DNA of 64,000 nt from Grammothele lineata (Eukaryota > Basidiomycota > Agaricomycetes > Polyporales > Polyporaceae): NCBI GenBank assembly GCA_002150815.3, contig NDFF03000320.1, forward strand, positions 434,001 to 498,000, written 5' to 3'. Below the pieces are notes generated by a model. The model was not told the DNA's origin. It saw only the letters and a list, made by a program, of their open reading frames with translations, and made no database searches. A program made the position numbers and the translations under genes. Below, one piece after another: positions 1-12,323 of the stretch; positions within the stretch are counted from its first letter, which is position 1; every line of letters starts with the position of its first letter.

Positions 1-2906
1 CGCCGGGGCCGGCCACATTCGTGCGGCGGACGAGCGTGTCCGCTTTCCATTCTCGTGCGCGCGACGCGTCGCGCTCGTTTTCGGCGTTTTCTCGTCTTGT
101 AGCGGACGCGTGGAGGGGCCCAGCTTAGACGGATAGAACCGCATTCGCGAAACTCGAGGTTGGGTGCCGTGCCGTACCGCACCGTGCTACTCGGGTGCCT
201 GGCGAAAAAGCCATCCAGCAGGAAAGAAGAAGAGTCCGGGCTCGGCGCAAGATGGAGAGGAGGTCGCTACAATCTCAGATGCCCCGCGTTCCAAATTCGA
301 CATACAGGACTATCCGGCTCTCTGACGACACGCGACCGCATCCGCTCCCGCTCCCGCCGGTAAACCGCGTCCCAATCTCCAGCTGGGCTAGCATCCATCG
401 CGGTATCCAGAGGTGTGGACCGCACCCCCGCTTGGCCGTCCCGGAGAGGCGGATCGTCGACGGCCGATTTTGCCGCGAGGTTTCGTCGCGAGCTCGCGCG
501 GGAGGCTTCAACTGCAGCCGCGCAAGGCACGCGTGCTGCGCCGGCCGCCTGGACTCTCTCGAGCGAGGGCGGGATGACGCACCCGCGTCGACCGGGGCTT
601 CTCGCGCGCGCTTCTGCAAGCGGGTCTAGGTACCCAATATATCCCCGGGCGGGCCGGCGGCTCGCGAGCTAAGAAAATACGTACTGCAGCTAAGGGCGAG
701 CCACGCTAGCTTGGTAGCTACTCCATGGCAATGATCAGACGTCGACGTTTACCGAAAACCTACAAGAGCACGCGCAGTATCCAGGGATACGCACCCCAAC
801 GCCTATTACTTGTGTAGCAAAGTGCCACAGAGGGGTAGAAACGTGTCGCTCGCCAAGCTCCGGGGAAAGGCCTAGACAAGACACGCGAATAACGCCGCGA
901 ACGCGGTGCGCATCGACAAGACGCGTCGACGCGCACGCGCCGGCGACAATCTCGCGCCCCGAGATCCGCGCAGCGGCGGGTTCTTGGACGTCCGCGGCCT
1001 TACGGCGGCTTCGCGGGGCCCTCTCGCGGGCGAGGGGCTCCCACACCGCCCGCGAGGCAGCGAGCAGCTGTACGACACGCGCGCAGTGCGTGGGGTTATC
1101 GGGGCCTCATCGCGTGTCGCGCGATGAGGCGTGGCCCGATCGGAGGAAGCTTGGGGGCTGTCGACGTCGCGAGCTCGGCTTTTAGCGGCTAGCGCAGCGC
1201 AGGGAGACGGGGGAGGAAGATCTTGGGGGAGTGCCGTGGACTGGCTGCAGAGCGGTGAACTCAGACGATCTGGAGAGAAAGAAGAAGATGGAAAGAAGCT
1301 TGCGAAAATTGCGGGGCAGAATTCAGAACCAAAGCCGGGTCTCGAACCAAAGGCTCAGAACTGAGAGCTCCCGAGAGCTTGGGTGAAGCGCTGACGTCGT
1401 GCGGCCGTCGAATCTCCCCTCTGAGCAGGAAGCTCAGGCGCGCAAGGAAAGGGCGCGTCTCGCTCGTCAGGGATGTGTCATGCCAGCTCCCGCTCGCACC
1501 TGGGCTCCCCATGGCCATGGGCTCGCGCGCGTTAGGGCCGGTTGACAGCTGCCCACGCGGGCATGGATCCTCGCTGGAGCTGCTTCTGGAGCAGAGACGG
1601 CCATGGCTGGGCTGCTGTTGCTGGAGCGGTCGCGCAACAAAGCATCGCCCGGTAAACGGCTGATGGCTGGAATAACTGGTGGAGTTGCACAGCGGGGTGA
1701 GGCGTCTGTCCGAGGCTCGTGATTCTGCGGCCCCGACTCGGAGTGGTCAAGAACGGGCGAGCATCGAGGCGCGGTTCGCGCGAGCTGTGGCCACAGAGTA
1801 CGCGCGGAGGTATTTGGTATTTGGCCTGGTGCAGCGATGCTGAAGGGTGTGGCAAATGCCGCGTCTTATCACATAGACACGCGTTTGCGATATGTGTACC
1901 GTGGACGGGCTTGTGGTCTGTGGGCGTCCGCGGCGGATGATCTGTCCATTAGAACGAGATGGAATTACTGCAAGGAGCATAGGACCGAGCGCGGGGACTG
2001 GATTCGTGCAGAGCCCGCGCCTGGACGATCGCCGGGCCCTATGTACGACGGGTTCGGAGCATGCGCTGTCAGAGGCAGGCGACGCGAGACGGCGCAGCGG
2101 AGGCAGTAATAGGCGGGCTCGGGCGATCGATTGGACGATGGTGAGATGGGTGGCAGGCACGGCGGACGGACGAACGTGGTGATGGTCGCCGGGTGGGGGC
2201 GCGGGGAGGGCCGTGTGGGAGGTCACTGGACGGGGATGCGTGAAGTTTTGTGGTCGCGATTGCCGAGGGCGGTGGGCAGGGCGGGCGAGGACGACGGGGG
2301 CTTGGAGAGCAGGCGAAGGGTGGGATCAGGCGACCAGGGGCGGCGGGGGAGGGCTGGGCAGGTGAGCATGGGGAAGACGTATACGGAGACGTAAGAAAGG
2401 ACCCGGGAGCGCTGGGCGGGGATTGGAGGCAGCGAGAGGGTGCTGGCGGTCGTGGCGGGGGACGAGAGGGCCGCGGGCGAGGAGGGCGCACTGGAGGCGG
2501 GCGAGGATTGGGCGCGGAGGGTGCGGAGGTGGGGCCCGGAGCCGGCGCGGTGGACTGGTTAAAAGGCTAAACGATGGCGGGCCACCGCGGCCGGGCAGAT
2601 CTCGCGGTCCCGTCCTGCTCGACCTGCCCGGCACGTCCCTCAGCCTGAAACCAGCCTCCCTTTGCCTGCCACTGCCAGACGCGTTGCATTCCCGGGCAAA
2701 TAGTTGACTGCCCTTGCACGCACAAGGCCTCCGACGCCCAACCGAGTCCGACAGTCCGAATCCCTGCCACGCTTCTCCCCAGATCACCCATCGGTGGCAA
2801 CCGTCTGGGCCCGGTTATTACCCCCTCCTCTCACAAACCCCTCTTCCTCTCCCCTCCTCCCGCCTCTCCCTCCTCCCCCACTCCCCCCGCTCCCCGTCTC
2901 GACACC
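1..2906. other. Upstream region without a supportable gene
   Basis: I find no convincing coding sequence here. The open frames are short, overlap on both strands and are low-complexity (Arg/Pro/Gly-rich), as expected from GC-rich non-coding DNA. The segment at about 2160-2560 is strongly G/purine-rich. The last 90 bases before the Rheb ATG (about 2818-2906) are almost pure pyrimidine, a CT-rich leader typical of well-expressed genes of filamentous fungi. Confidence 0.6.
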
Positions 2907-3852
2907 ATGCCTGGCGATATCCTCAAGAAAAGGAAGATTGCCGTCCTTGGCTCCCGTTCCGTCGGTCAGTCCCTGCCCCCCCCCTGTCCACCTGACCACC
3001 CCGGCTCACGCGCCGCCCTCGTCCGGTCACGCTTCCCTGCCCCCACAGGCAAGTCGTCGCTCGTCATTCAGTACATCGAGAACCACTTTGTCGAGTCCTA
3101 CTATCCCACCATCGAGTCCGTCTTCAATAAGACCGTCAACTACAAGGGCGTCGAGTACGACTGTGACATCATCGACACTGCCGGTCAGGTACGCTTCTCA
3201 CCGTGCACCGTCACCCAGCACGTCCGCTCAGCTCCGTTGACGTCGCGTCTAGGACGAGTACACCATTCTCAACTCCAAACATGCCATTGGCATTCATGGA
3301 TACGTCCTCGTGTACTCGGTCACAAATCACAAGTCGTTCGACATGGTCCACGTCGTCTACGACAAGATCATCAACTTCTGCGGGCTTAACTCCATCCCCT
3401 GTGTAATAGTAGGCTCCAAAATCGATCTCGAGAACAGGTATGTCTCATTCTCCCAACTGTTCATCTCCCCCTCCCCCTTCCCCCTCCCTTGTCGCATTTA
3501 CCTCGCTTCCGTCGGATCGCTTGCGCTGTGGTCGTTCCGGCTGGAGCTGTCGCCCACATCTCCGCTTTTCCTCACAGACCATCCAGACAGGTGCAGACGA
3601 AAGAGGGCCAACAACTCGCGACGGAGCTCGACGCTGCGCATGTCGAGACGAGTGCGAAGGAGAACCTGAATGTCGGTACGTCATGCCTTCTCCAACGCCC
3701 CCTTCGCCCGGCTGTCGCGGAGCCCGCCTCGCTCACGCGACCGTCTTCGGTGACCCACAGCGAAGGTCTTCGAACTCTGCCTTGGGGAGATCGAGAAGCG
3801 ACAGCCGAACCACAAGGCCGAGCCCTCGACGAGCAAGTGCCTCGTCATGTGA
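2907..3852 (+). CDS. RHB1: Rheb-type small GTPase
   Basis: Ras-superfamily GTPase of the Rheb branch, which activates TORC1 at endomembranes. Five exons splice cleanly: 2907-2964, 3049-3188, 3253-3437, 3578-3675 and 3761-3852, giving 190 aa, a normal length. The P-loop reads GSRSVGKSS, interrupted by intron 1 within the Gly codon. Switch I is followed by the effector-like stretch SYYPTIES. Switch II starts DTAGQ at the exon 2/3 junction and continues DEYTIL. The base-specificity motifs appear as VGSKIDL, where Ser-Lys replaces the usual Asn-Lys of NKxD, and as ETSAKEN. The C-terminus is CLVM, a CaaX farnesylation box. The start follows a CT-rich leader and an ACACC context. The nearest gene is the convergent beta-mannosidase, whose stop lies 1.4 kb downstream. 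Confidence 0.95.
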
Positions 3853-5242
3853 AGCGCCCTCCGGCCCCCGGTCCGCCCTCGCGCCTTCCGTTTTTCTTCA
3901 GATCCACGCCCCGACATAGATGTCTCACATTTCACTTGCATACACCTCCATAATCGCCCTGCAGCCGTCCCCCCGGCCTCCCTCTCTCCCCGGTGCATTA
4001 CATCCGCCAGCATTCCCGCATTAGGGCGATTTTGCCCGCCCCGCTCGCCTGCCCGCCACGCCCGTCCTCCTCCCCGCCACCATTCCCACTACTGCCCCCT
4101 CCCTTCCCCACCCACGCATCGTCCATTAGGTCTCCTCGCGTTGCCCTCTTCTCAAGGCTGCCACATCGCTATCCTGGGTTGCACTCTCCGTTCTTGTATA
4201 TTCGGACCACGACTGACGTTCGCCCCGCCCCCCAATCCCTGCCCCGTCTCGCACCGCCTCTCCTCTCGTAGCGTGTACAGCTGCTTGTACGATCCGTCCC
4301 GTGTCCTGCCTCGTTCTGCCGTCGCTGTTGTCTCTTCTCTCTGTTTCCCGCATTGTGAGTCGTGACCTACCTTAGCCCACTCAAACGCCTGGGATACATA
4401 CATACACTGCGCATCACGCTCTCGTGTGCCCTTCCCCCTCTTCTCCCAGCGGTTTCGTAATTCCCGTCAATACTTAGCTTACCCGTCTTCCCGCTTCTCT
4501 TCCGTCCCACCATGCGCATCAAGGTCCGGGTGAAGATTACAGGTGCGTGCCGGAACATGCACACGTCAGAGGCGGACGAAGAGCAAAGAAAGGTACGCAC
4601 GCAGAGAAAAGAGAGAAAGAACCGGGGCCGGATCAATGTGCAGGGTCGACGCTAGTGCTAGCGCTGCGCGAAGAGACCGTTGCCGCGAATCGCGCTGTCA
4701 CCTAAGGTGCGTCTTGGTTGCCCCGCGCGCAGTCCTGACAGGTCTCCCGCGCATGCCAGCGAGACAGTCCCGAGTACACGCTCGCACGTACGGCCCGGTC
4801 TGGTTTCCACAATGATGACCCCGGGCTCATTTCGTCCGACACGCCAGAATTAGTGCGAAAACTACATACTGCGGGAGTGCGCATGGAATGATCGTGCATA
4901 CATGTACACTATGACATACATTGCACAGCAGTGATTGCAAGGCTGCAAATCTGCACACAAGTACTTCGTTCAATTTTCTTGTGTTTCGTCCTCTCCTCAG
5001 CGACACGCCCGCTCGTTTCGCCGCGAGCGCGCAGCACACGAAGTATGCAGACGCGTCCCGTGGTACCCCCCGCCTCCCCGTGCGCGCTCGCGCACCGTCC
5101 TTGGTCCGCCCGTGCCTTCGTCTTCGCGAATGCTCTGCACCTCTTCCCCCACATCGAATCATGCCCGCCTACTCGGAACCTCAACCTCCCCGCGTCCCCG
5201 AGTGCAGCCGGCAGCAAGCCCCCAACCGCTCCTCTCTTCTGC
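3853..5242. other. Intergenic region between two convergent genes
   Basis: This is the shared 3' side of Rheb (+) and beta-mannosidase (-). It is rich in C/T runs at about 3960-4360 and otherwise featureless. A short ATG-led segment at 4512 followed by a possible donor was considered, but no downstream exon was found. Confidence 0.5.
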
Positions 5243-8200
5243 TCACGCAGACCCATCCCCAAGGTACCTCGCGACGATCTTCCTCCCCTTCAGCCCCTCT
5301 ACCTTGACCGTCTGCGGGTCTCCAGGCACGATATCGAGCGCCTGGTCGCTCCAGCGCACGCCAGTGTCGTCGTCGGGTGTTCCGTCCGGGGAGGGCGCGA
5401 GGTCGAGCACGACGCCCTTGATGGGCATCTGGACCGAGAGCGTGACGCTCCCGCCGTCCGCGGCCACCGCGATCGTGAGCCCGACTGCAGCAGGGGAGGG
5501 GAAATGGATGTACTTGAAGGGCTCCGGCCTGTCGAAGGCGTCAGAAAGTCACGCTCAGACTTCAGCGGGGCCTGTGGGAGGGGAGAGTCTAAGACGCACC
5601 AGTTCGAGTACCGCCCGAGGACCGTCCCGTCCGCGTCGAGCAGACGGGCAGAGACGACGATCGTACGAGGCACGTCGCTCAGCTTCGTGCGCACGGGCTG
5701 CCCCAGCAACTGCCCCTGCCACAGCTCCGTCGCCGCGTTCGGCGCGAGCTCGACCGCCTTCTCGAAGCCCTCCGTCCAGTCCGAGTCTAGGTCGAACGCC
5801 TTGACGGCGAGCGTCGCGCGCTTGGGGGCGAGCGTCGCGTTCGTCGCCCACACCTCGAGGCGCGTCTCGATCGCAAAGAACGCCGCCGAGGCGGGGTCGG
5901 CGTACGTCTTGTGCTCCTTGCGCGTCATGCCGACCGTGTAGGGCCGTAGCTCGCGCGCGATCGCGTAGAACGCGGGCTTGGGGCGGAGGAAGTAGTCCAC
6001 GATTGCCCACGACGTCGTCGGCCAGCAGTCGTTGATCTGTCCAACGCGCGCACACCCCGGGTCACGGGAGGGGGAGGAGCGCGTGCGGCGCGTCAGTTCT
6101 ACCTCAAAGAGATTCGCGGGAGGGCGTCCCGGCGGGGAACGCTTGTGGAATCAATGCAGATGGGGCGCTCACCTGCCACACGAGTGCGCCTGCGGTGTAT
6201 TCTCTGCCCTTGCCCTTCCAGTTCCGCCGCCACAGGCGGTAGGCGGACGCGAGGGTCTCGGCCTGCATGACCTGCGTGTAGTAGACGTAACTGCGGCCGT
6301 TCCCCATGGACCGTCAGGTGGGCGGGTATCAAAAGTGCGCGTCTGGAAGACGGACCTCTCCATGTCGAAGGCATGTTTGAAGTTCTCCATAAGATACAGC
6401 TGGGCGAAGCGGCGCGCAAGGGGGTCAAGTGAGCACCTCGCTCTCACGGATGATCCGGACAGCGTACCTCGAGTCTGCGCTCGAAGCCGTCGGCCTTGTT
6501 GTGGCTGCAGTTGGTCCTGGAGACAGATGTCGATTGGTACGTAAATTCTGACCGCTAATACAGTTAGGGCGCACCTGGACTGGGGGTAGCGCTCGGTTTT
6601 GTCGCCCCCAAGCCAGTAGTCGACGGTGCGGATGTCGGGATAGCCTTCCCTGGAAGAAAGGCGAGGCGGTGAGTATGGGACGCTCGGTTAGGCGGCGGCC
6701 ACACGGACATTCCGAACTCAGACACGAATCGGCCGGCAAGGATATCCCAGTTGTGCCACGGCTCCTGCGAGCCATGCCAGACGTTCCCTGGCAAAAATTA
6801 TGTCAGGGATGATTGATCCTAACAACGAGCAAAACGAGAGGCTGACATTGGTGGAGGTCTCCGCAAGTCTTGTCGTTTGTGGGTTTCCCGAAGCCGGAAT
6901 AGGGGGAACTGCGGTGGTAGTGGATGTCACACAGACGCTCCACGACCGACGGCAGAAGGCGCTCATAGATCCAGCGCGCGGGGAAATTCGTCTTGCGGAA
7001 GTCTGACTTCTCGTCCGAGTAATCCAGTTCCAAGTTGAGTGACTCGGCGATCTGATAATCTGTGGCAGCCCATCGATGTCCTCGCGTCAGCACCGGGGAA
7101 TTTTCGAAAGCGGACGGGCCACGCGCCTTCGTTGTTGCCAGCTGCGCGGAGAAAGAAGCGGTCAGCACCCGAGTGCGCGGCGCAGGACGGCCGACGAACC
7201 AAAGATGACGATCGAGGGGTGGTGTCGTAGCCTCTTCACATTCTGCTCGGCTTCGATTTCTACCGATTTTGTGAAGGAATCGTGCGCCGGATACTGATCG
7301 GGCCGTCTCAGCTCGTCGCCCAAGACACGCGAGATCTTTCGCCCACCTGGCCGCAGCCGAACATGAAGTCTTGCCAGACAAGGATGCCGAGTTCTGGGTA
7401 CGGTCAACACGTCTCGTTCTACGCGGAACGTGTCCCAGCATGACATACCGTCGCAGATGTCGTAGAATGCATCCGCTTCGTAGATTCCACCTCCCCATAC
7501 ACGGACCATACTTTGGTTTCCGTCCACCAGGAGCTGGAGCCAGTCCCTGTACCGCTTCGCAGTCATCCTGGAATATACGATATCAGCACCAAAATATGAT
7601 GGAGGTCAAGTTTACGTTTACGTCGTCAAAAATGAATCAGCCGGGATCCAGTTCGAACCTGCGGGAAGACGTTTAGCGAAAATCCTGCTTTCTCTGGCTA
7701 ACGCGTGCTCTTACCACCGCAGAAAATTCGTACGTTGTTGATCTCGAACAGGAACGACCGCCCCTCTTGTCCTTCTAGCTCATCTTGTACGACAACTGCC
7801 CGCCGGAACGCGAACTTCTGCGTTTTCTTGTCCAACAACTTTCCGTCCTGGCCCATGATTGCGATCTCAACGGTGTACTGTGATTGCTTCCCGTATCCCA
7901 CCGGATACCAAAGCTCGAGTGTACCCGCGGAGAGCTTGAAGTGCGCCTCGGCACGCTCGCTCTTGACCGAGATGTTCGTCTGCCCGACTACGACCTTGCC
8001 CTCTGGGTCCTGGAGCGAGACGCTTGCCGTGTGTGCCCCACCCCTGGAAAGCTCAAACGCGATGTCCACTGCCGCGCTCAGCTTGGCGTCCACGCGCGGA
8101 CGCACGTCCAGGTCCGCGATCCGCGTCGCGTACGTCTCGAGCCGGATCGGCTTCCACGGGCCCGCAGTCATCAGCACCGGGCCCCAGTCCCAGCCGTAGC

Positions 8201-9092
8201 TGCAGATCGACATGTAAGCCACGTTCATGGTGCTCAAGGGGGGAGAGTGCGCACTTGTACCCAGCCTTGCGCACGTAGAGCCGACTCGAGTCTCCATTCC
8301 ACAGGTTCAGCTTAGTGTATTGCTTTTCGATTTCCCTGCCCTATATAGGAATGGGTAAAGTGGTCTTGCGAGGACGTATTGAGAGCACGTACTCTACGGA
8401 ACGCACTCGCAAACGTGATAAGCAAGGTGTTGTCGCCTCCCTTCAGCACGGGCTTCACAGGAACGCGGTGGGCTATGAACTGGTTGTCTGTTCTGCCTCG
8501 GAATTCAACCAACATGTCTAACAGACTCAGACAAAACAGCTTACTCAAGGATCTTCTGCCCGTTCTGCAGGTAGGTGTGTAAGTATCTTATCTGGGGCGA
8601 CTGGAACAGCATCGGGCAGGTACTTACCAACTCCACGACAGCGAATGTGTCAAGGCCGTCAAACACGAGATCCACGTTCTCGGCCGCAACCTCCGCATCG
8701 CTCGCCTTGAACGTCGTCTTAAACGCCCATCCAACCTCGCCTACCCCTGTGAATCCACATATACGAAGTCAGCCGGCCTCACTCGCTTAATGCATCCAAG
8801 AACGCACGACTCACATTGCACGTCCCATTCATGAAGCCCGACGAACTACATTCAAACGTACTCACAATCAGCAAAGTTATGGGTCGCAATGCATCGACAA
8901 CGCGACACGACGCACCGGGTCGGGAATCTTCTTATGCGCGAGCAGCTCGACATGCACGGTCGTCGGGAAGCTGCGCACCTCCAACCACTCGTCCTCACCC
9001 ACCGTCGCCTGCGCGCCCGCGTCCGGCGGCCCGCCCCCGACCCTCGCAAACGCCCACCCGTCGTGCAGCTCGCGCGCGGTCGTCGCCGACAT
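5243..9092 (-). CDS. Beta-mannosidase, glycoside hydrolase family 2
   Basis: Exo-acting enzyme that removes terminal beta-D-mannose from manno-oligosaccharides. The start is the ATG at 9092 (MSATTARELHDGW); no signal peptide is seen, which fits the intracellular clade of fungal GH2 mannosidases. Many short introns break the gene. Conserved blocks are visible in order: VGLHEWDVQW with the exon joins near 8810-8850, the jelly-roll region around 8640-8760, YGWDWGP near 8200, FCGG/SNWIPADSF across the intron at about 7660-7730, RVWGGGIYE near 7500, SIVIFGS followed by NNEG across the intron at about 7150-7200 (acid/base Glu), and RFVSEFGM near 6720 (nucleophile Glu). The final exon ends GDGSA and stops at 5243. 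All key residues appear present. The exact ends of several middle exons remain uncertain. Confidence 0.93.
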
Positions 9093-9756
9093 CCTCGCTA
9101 TTATCTGTTCGAGTTCTTTTCGCTTAAGCCTGGTTGTGTGTCCGAGTACTGTCGCTTCGCCCCGCGGTGGGTAGCAGGAGATGGACGGAGATAGCGTGCA
9201 CGGTCGCCGCGCCGTCTCGCCGCGATGCACTGGGCCTTATGAAGGCCTTCCCCCGCCACCGTCGGCCACGGTCCTGAAGGCCCCGAGAGAGTCAGGTGGA
9301 CCTCCCACCGGTCGCTGCGCCGAGCAGAGTTGGAGAGGATAGGCTCGCCGGCGCGTCCGAGAATACGCCGTGGGACGCGTTCCGGCGCGATCGTGGCGAT
9401 GATAAACGTTCTCCAAGGAGCGGTCGGTTGTGCGGCCCGGCTCTTCCGCTGGATGGGGGCATTGAATGTGTTTGCTTCAGCTCGAGATCAAAGACCGAAT
9501 TTCGACGTTCATGAAGTGCTCAGGAACATCTAGGCTCGTTTCAGGGACACGGGCTTCGATCACGTACACGCTCATTAATTCGAGGACATTAGCTCATAAC
9601 GCCAGTTGAGGTTGCTTGACAGTTCGCAATTGTGGTATATTGTACACTAAGCTATATGGTACAACGTATCTAGTACTCAGCTCATGAAGACGTGAGTTAT
9701 TATGAGTCTAGGTCGTAGCACTGCAATGCGCAAGGCGCGGAGACATGAAGCGGAGA
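9093..9756. other. Intergenic region upstream of the mannosidase
   Basis: It holds the promoter side of the beta-mannosidase and the 3' flank of the MFS transporter. The part near 9590-9690 is comparatively AT-rich. No gene is seen. Confidence 0.5.
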
Positions 9757-11610
9757 TCATGAGAGGTAGCGGAAGCCGTGTGGACGGCCCTCCTCCTGCT
9801 CCTTCTGCGCGAGCTGGCGATTGAGGTTCTCGAGGTGTCTCTTCATGATGAAGCACATGATGATCGTGAGGCCGTTCGTAGCGATGCAAATCGCGTATGA
9901 GTGCGCATAAGACGGACCCCAGGTCTTCGGCCATACGTATCTGCGACGGGGCGCGGAGAGTCCCGGTCAGCACCGGTTCGTGCGGGACAGGTACGGGGTG
10001 AGAGGGAGAGTGTACTCACGAGCCAGCGACGTTCCCAAGCTGTGAGAACGCGTTGATAAATGCGAGCGCAACAGCACGTTTTGAGGGCGGGCGAGCGATG
10101 GTGTTGCTGACCCACGCAAGGAAGATGATGAAGCCGGCGTAGGATTGCGCCATCAGGAACCTGGCCGAAGTGCGTCAGTCAGGATTGTTCCCAAGGTTAG
10201 CACGGACCGGCCGAGGATGCCACATACAGTGAGATGTACCGCGCTGCGAGGTTCATCGTGGAAATGGCGATGATAAAGCCGATGATCCCGAAGAACAGCG
10301 AGAGCGCAATGTGGAAGAACCGCTCGCCAGTACGGTCCGAGTGCCTGGCCATGATGAAGGCGACGATAGTAGCGAACGCCCATGGCGGCGCACAGAGGAG
10401 GAGGGTGACGGTGTTGTTGTAGCCCATGGTAGCGCTGAGCGTCGGGAAGAAGGCGTTGAAAGAGAGAGAGACGACAAGGCTCGTGAGCGCGAGCGCGAGC
10501 CACCAGACCTTCCAATCCATGAATGCGAGCTTGAGACCGTGGAAACGGCCGCCCGTTTCCGCCTGCTCGTCGTCAGCAATTCCGACATCCTCTTCCATGC
10601 GCTTCTGTGCGAGACGGACTTCCTCGGGGCTGAGCCAAGTGTGCGAAGTCGCCGGGAAATCGGGGAGGATGAAAAGGGCGATGGCCGCTACGAACATGGT
10701 GAGAGCACCCTCAATGTAGAAGAGCCACCTAATCAGAATTGGCGGTCAGGAAAAAGCTGCGCCAGAGGTTAAGGACACGTACCTCCAGGCGGCGTGTCCG
10801 AGTTTGCCCTCCATGCCGTCGAGAATACCGGAGGCGATAAGGGAGCCGAAAGCATTACTGATCAGACTGCCGCAAGAGAGAATGCAGGTCCGGAAGCCGA
10901 GCTCCGAGCGTTTGTACCACTTCGAGAGGAGGAAGAGGGCGCCGGGGAAGAAAGCCGCCTCAACGAATCCCAGGAAAAATCGCGTCATGAGCGCACCGAC
11001 GAAGCTGATGGCCGAAGTTAGGAACGGCAACGCCGAAAGCCTTGAGCGGGGAACGGCGACTCACCTCTTGGTGATACCGGTGAGCGTGGAAATCATCCCC
11101 CAGATTATCATGCAGATGGGCAGGTATACGGAAGGCTTGCCAATCCAGTTCAGGAACATGTTTCTAAGCCGAGGATAAGTACGCGGTCACGTGTATGGTA
11201 TGTAGAGATGAGATGAGTACTCACGAGGGAATCTGCATCAGAATATAGCCGACGTAGAGAATACTGAGCAGTGTATTGAACTCCTGCCCCTTGAGGTGCA
11301 AGTCATCCTCGAAGCCGCGCAAACGGGCTGCGGACGCGTTGTTGCGGTCGATCTGAAGGAAAGTGTATGCTTAAAACGAGCTGCGGGCTGTAGTAGGCTG
11401 TATACGCACATAGTTGAGGATGTAAATGACGATCAGGATGGACATGCGCGCGTCAAGCTTCCTGAGGAGCTTTTTCTCCAGCTGCTTCCTCGCCTCATGG
11501 CCGCCGAACTCATCGTCACCAGTATGTGCGGGGTCGGCTTCGAGATCGCGTGCGGGGTTGTGATGTTCGACGCTGAGGTCGCGTTCCTTCTCGGAGGGGG
11601 CGGGGGACAT
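9757..11610 (-). CDS. MFS transporter, allantoate permease (Dal5/ACS) type
   Basis: Predicted plasma-membrane symporter of the anion:cation symporter group, which imports organic anions such as allantoate, nicotinate or related acids. The substrate is not readable from sequence. The start ATG at 11610 gives MSPAPSEKERDL; the next in-frame upstream codons are not ATG. The cytosolic N-terminus leads to the family hallmark KLDARMSILIVIYILNYV. Later exons give RFFLGFVEAAFFPGALFLL, a segment around WKVWWLALALTSLVV, and a loop with HSDRTGERFFH. The last exon ends HGFRYLS and stops at 9757. Introns are short and numerous. The transporter at 15571-17458 is a close paralogue on the opposite strand with matching motifs and the same C-terminal FRYL ending. 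Confidence 0.9.
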
Positions 11611-12323
11611 GGCGAGGACGAGAGCAGGCGGCAATCAGGAAGCGAAAGACGGAGGAAACGCGCTCGGGAGGGTAGAACGTACGGGGAGAAGCTTATATGT
11701 GTTCCTACGGGCGTCTGCGATTGAGAGGAGACGAGAGAGCATTTGCTTGGACAATGCGCCGGCCGAGGGATTCTGATGCGTTGTGGGGAGGTGTCCGGGG
11801 CAGCGGGGCCGAGAGGCGGGGGGCCGGGGGAGGAGGGGGGGACGCGGGGATAAACGATACTAGCAGCGGGTCGGGAACTGGGGCGTCCGGGGCAGGGACG
11901 ACACTCACCCAATGTTTTTCCGAAATGCGCCCATCACAGGCGGGCGTAGTGCGATCAGCAGGGTTGAAGCTCCGACAGCGGGCGATTGCACACGGAGAAG
12001 TCGGAGTGCTAATCCTCGCAGGAGGCCGATGACGCGGTGGCCGTCCGGTCCGGGTGTCCGACGCTTGCCGAGGACGACGATCATACCAAAAATGGATCGA
12101 TTGTCATCCATGTCCGTATATGGTCAGCTACGGAGACTAACGACGATCAGAAGAACGGAGTGGCTGAGGCACGCCCGCCGCGCCGCGTTCCCATTATCGC
12201 ACGTCCGTCCGTCCACAACTTCGTTCACCACGTCGTCGGCCGAGTCGTTGGCTCCAACAACACACGCAACGCACACCTCAGCTTCTTCTCGGGTGACTTA
12301 CTCACCGGCAATCCTCTCTACCC
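11611..12323. other. Divergent promoter region
   Basis: Both flanking genes start from this interval (MFS on minus, AARSD1-like on plus). It includes a G-rich stretch at about 11785-11850. No coding segment or clear TATA box is seen. Confidence 0.5.

Noticed and set aside
2069..2491. 140-aa minus-strand frame
   Set aside because: Almost only Pro, Arg and Ser; low-complexity and lacking splice or family support.
4512..4545. ATG in good context (CCCACCATG) followed by a possible intron donor
   Set aside because: No second exon in frame could be found in the following 700 bp, so a gene is not supported.
7635..7722. A tRNA-like segment on the minus strand with GGTTCGAACT
   Set aside because: It spans an intron/exon join of the beta-mannosidase gene. 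The GGTTCGAACTGGATCCC bases code the conserved GSNWIP motif, and the supposed T stem does not pair.
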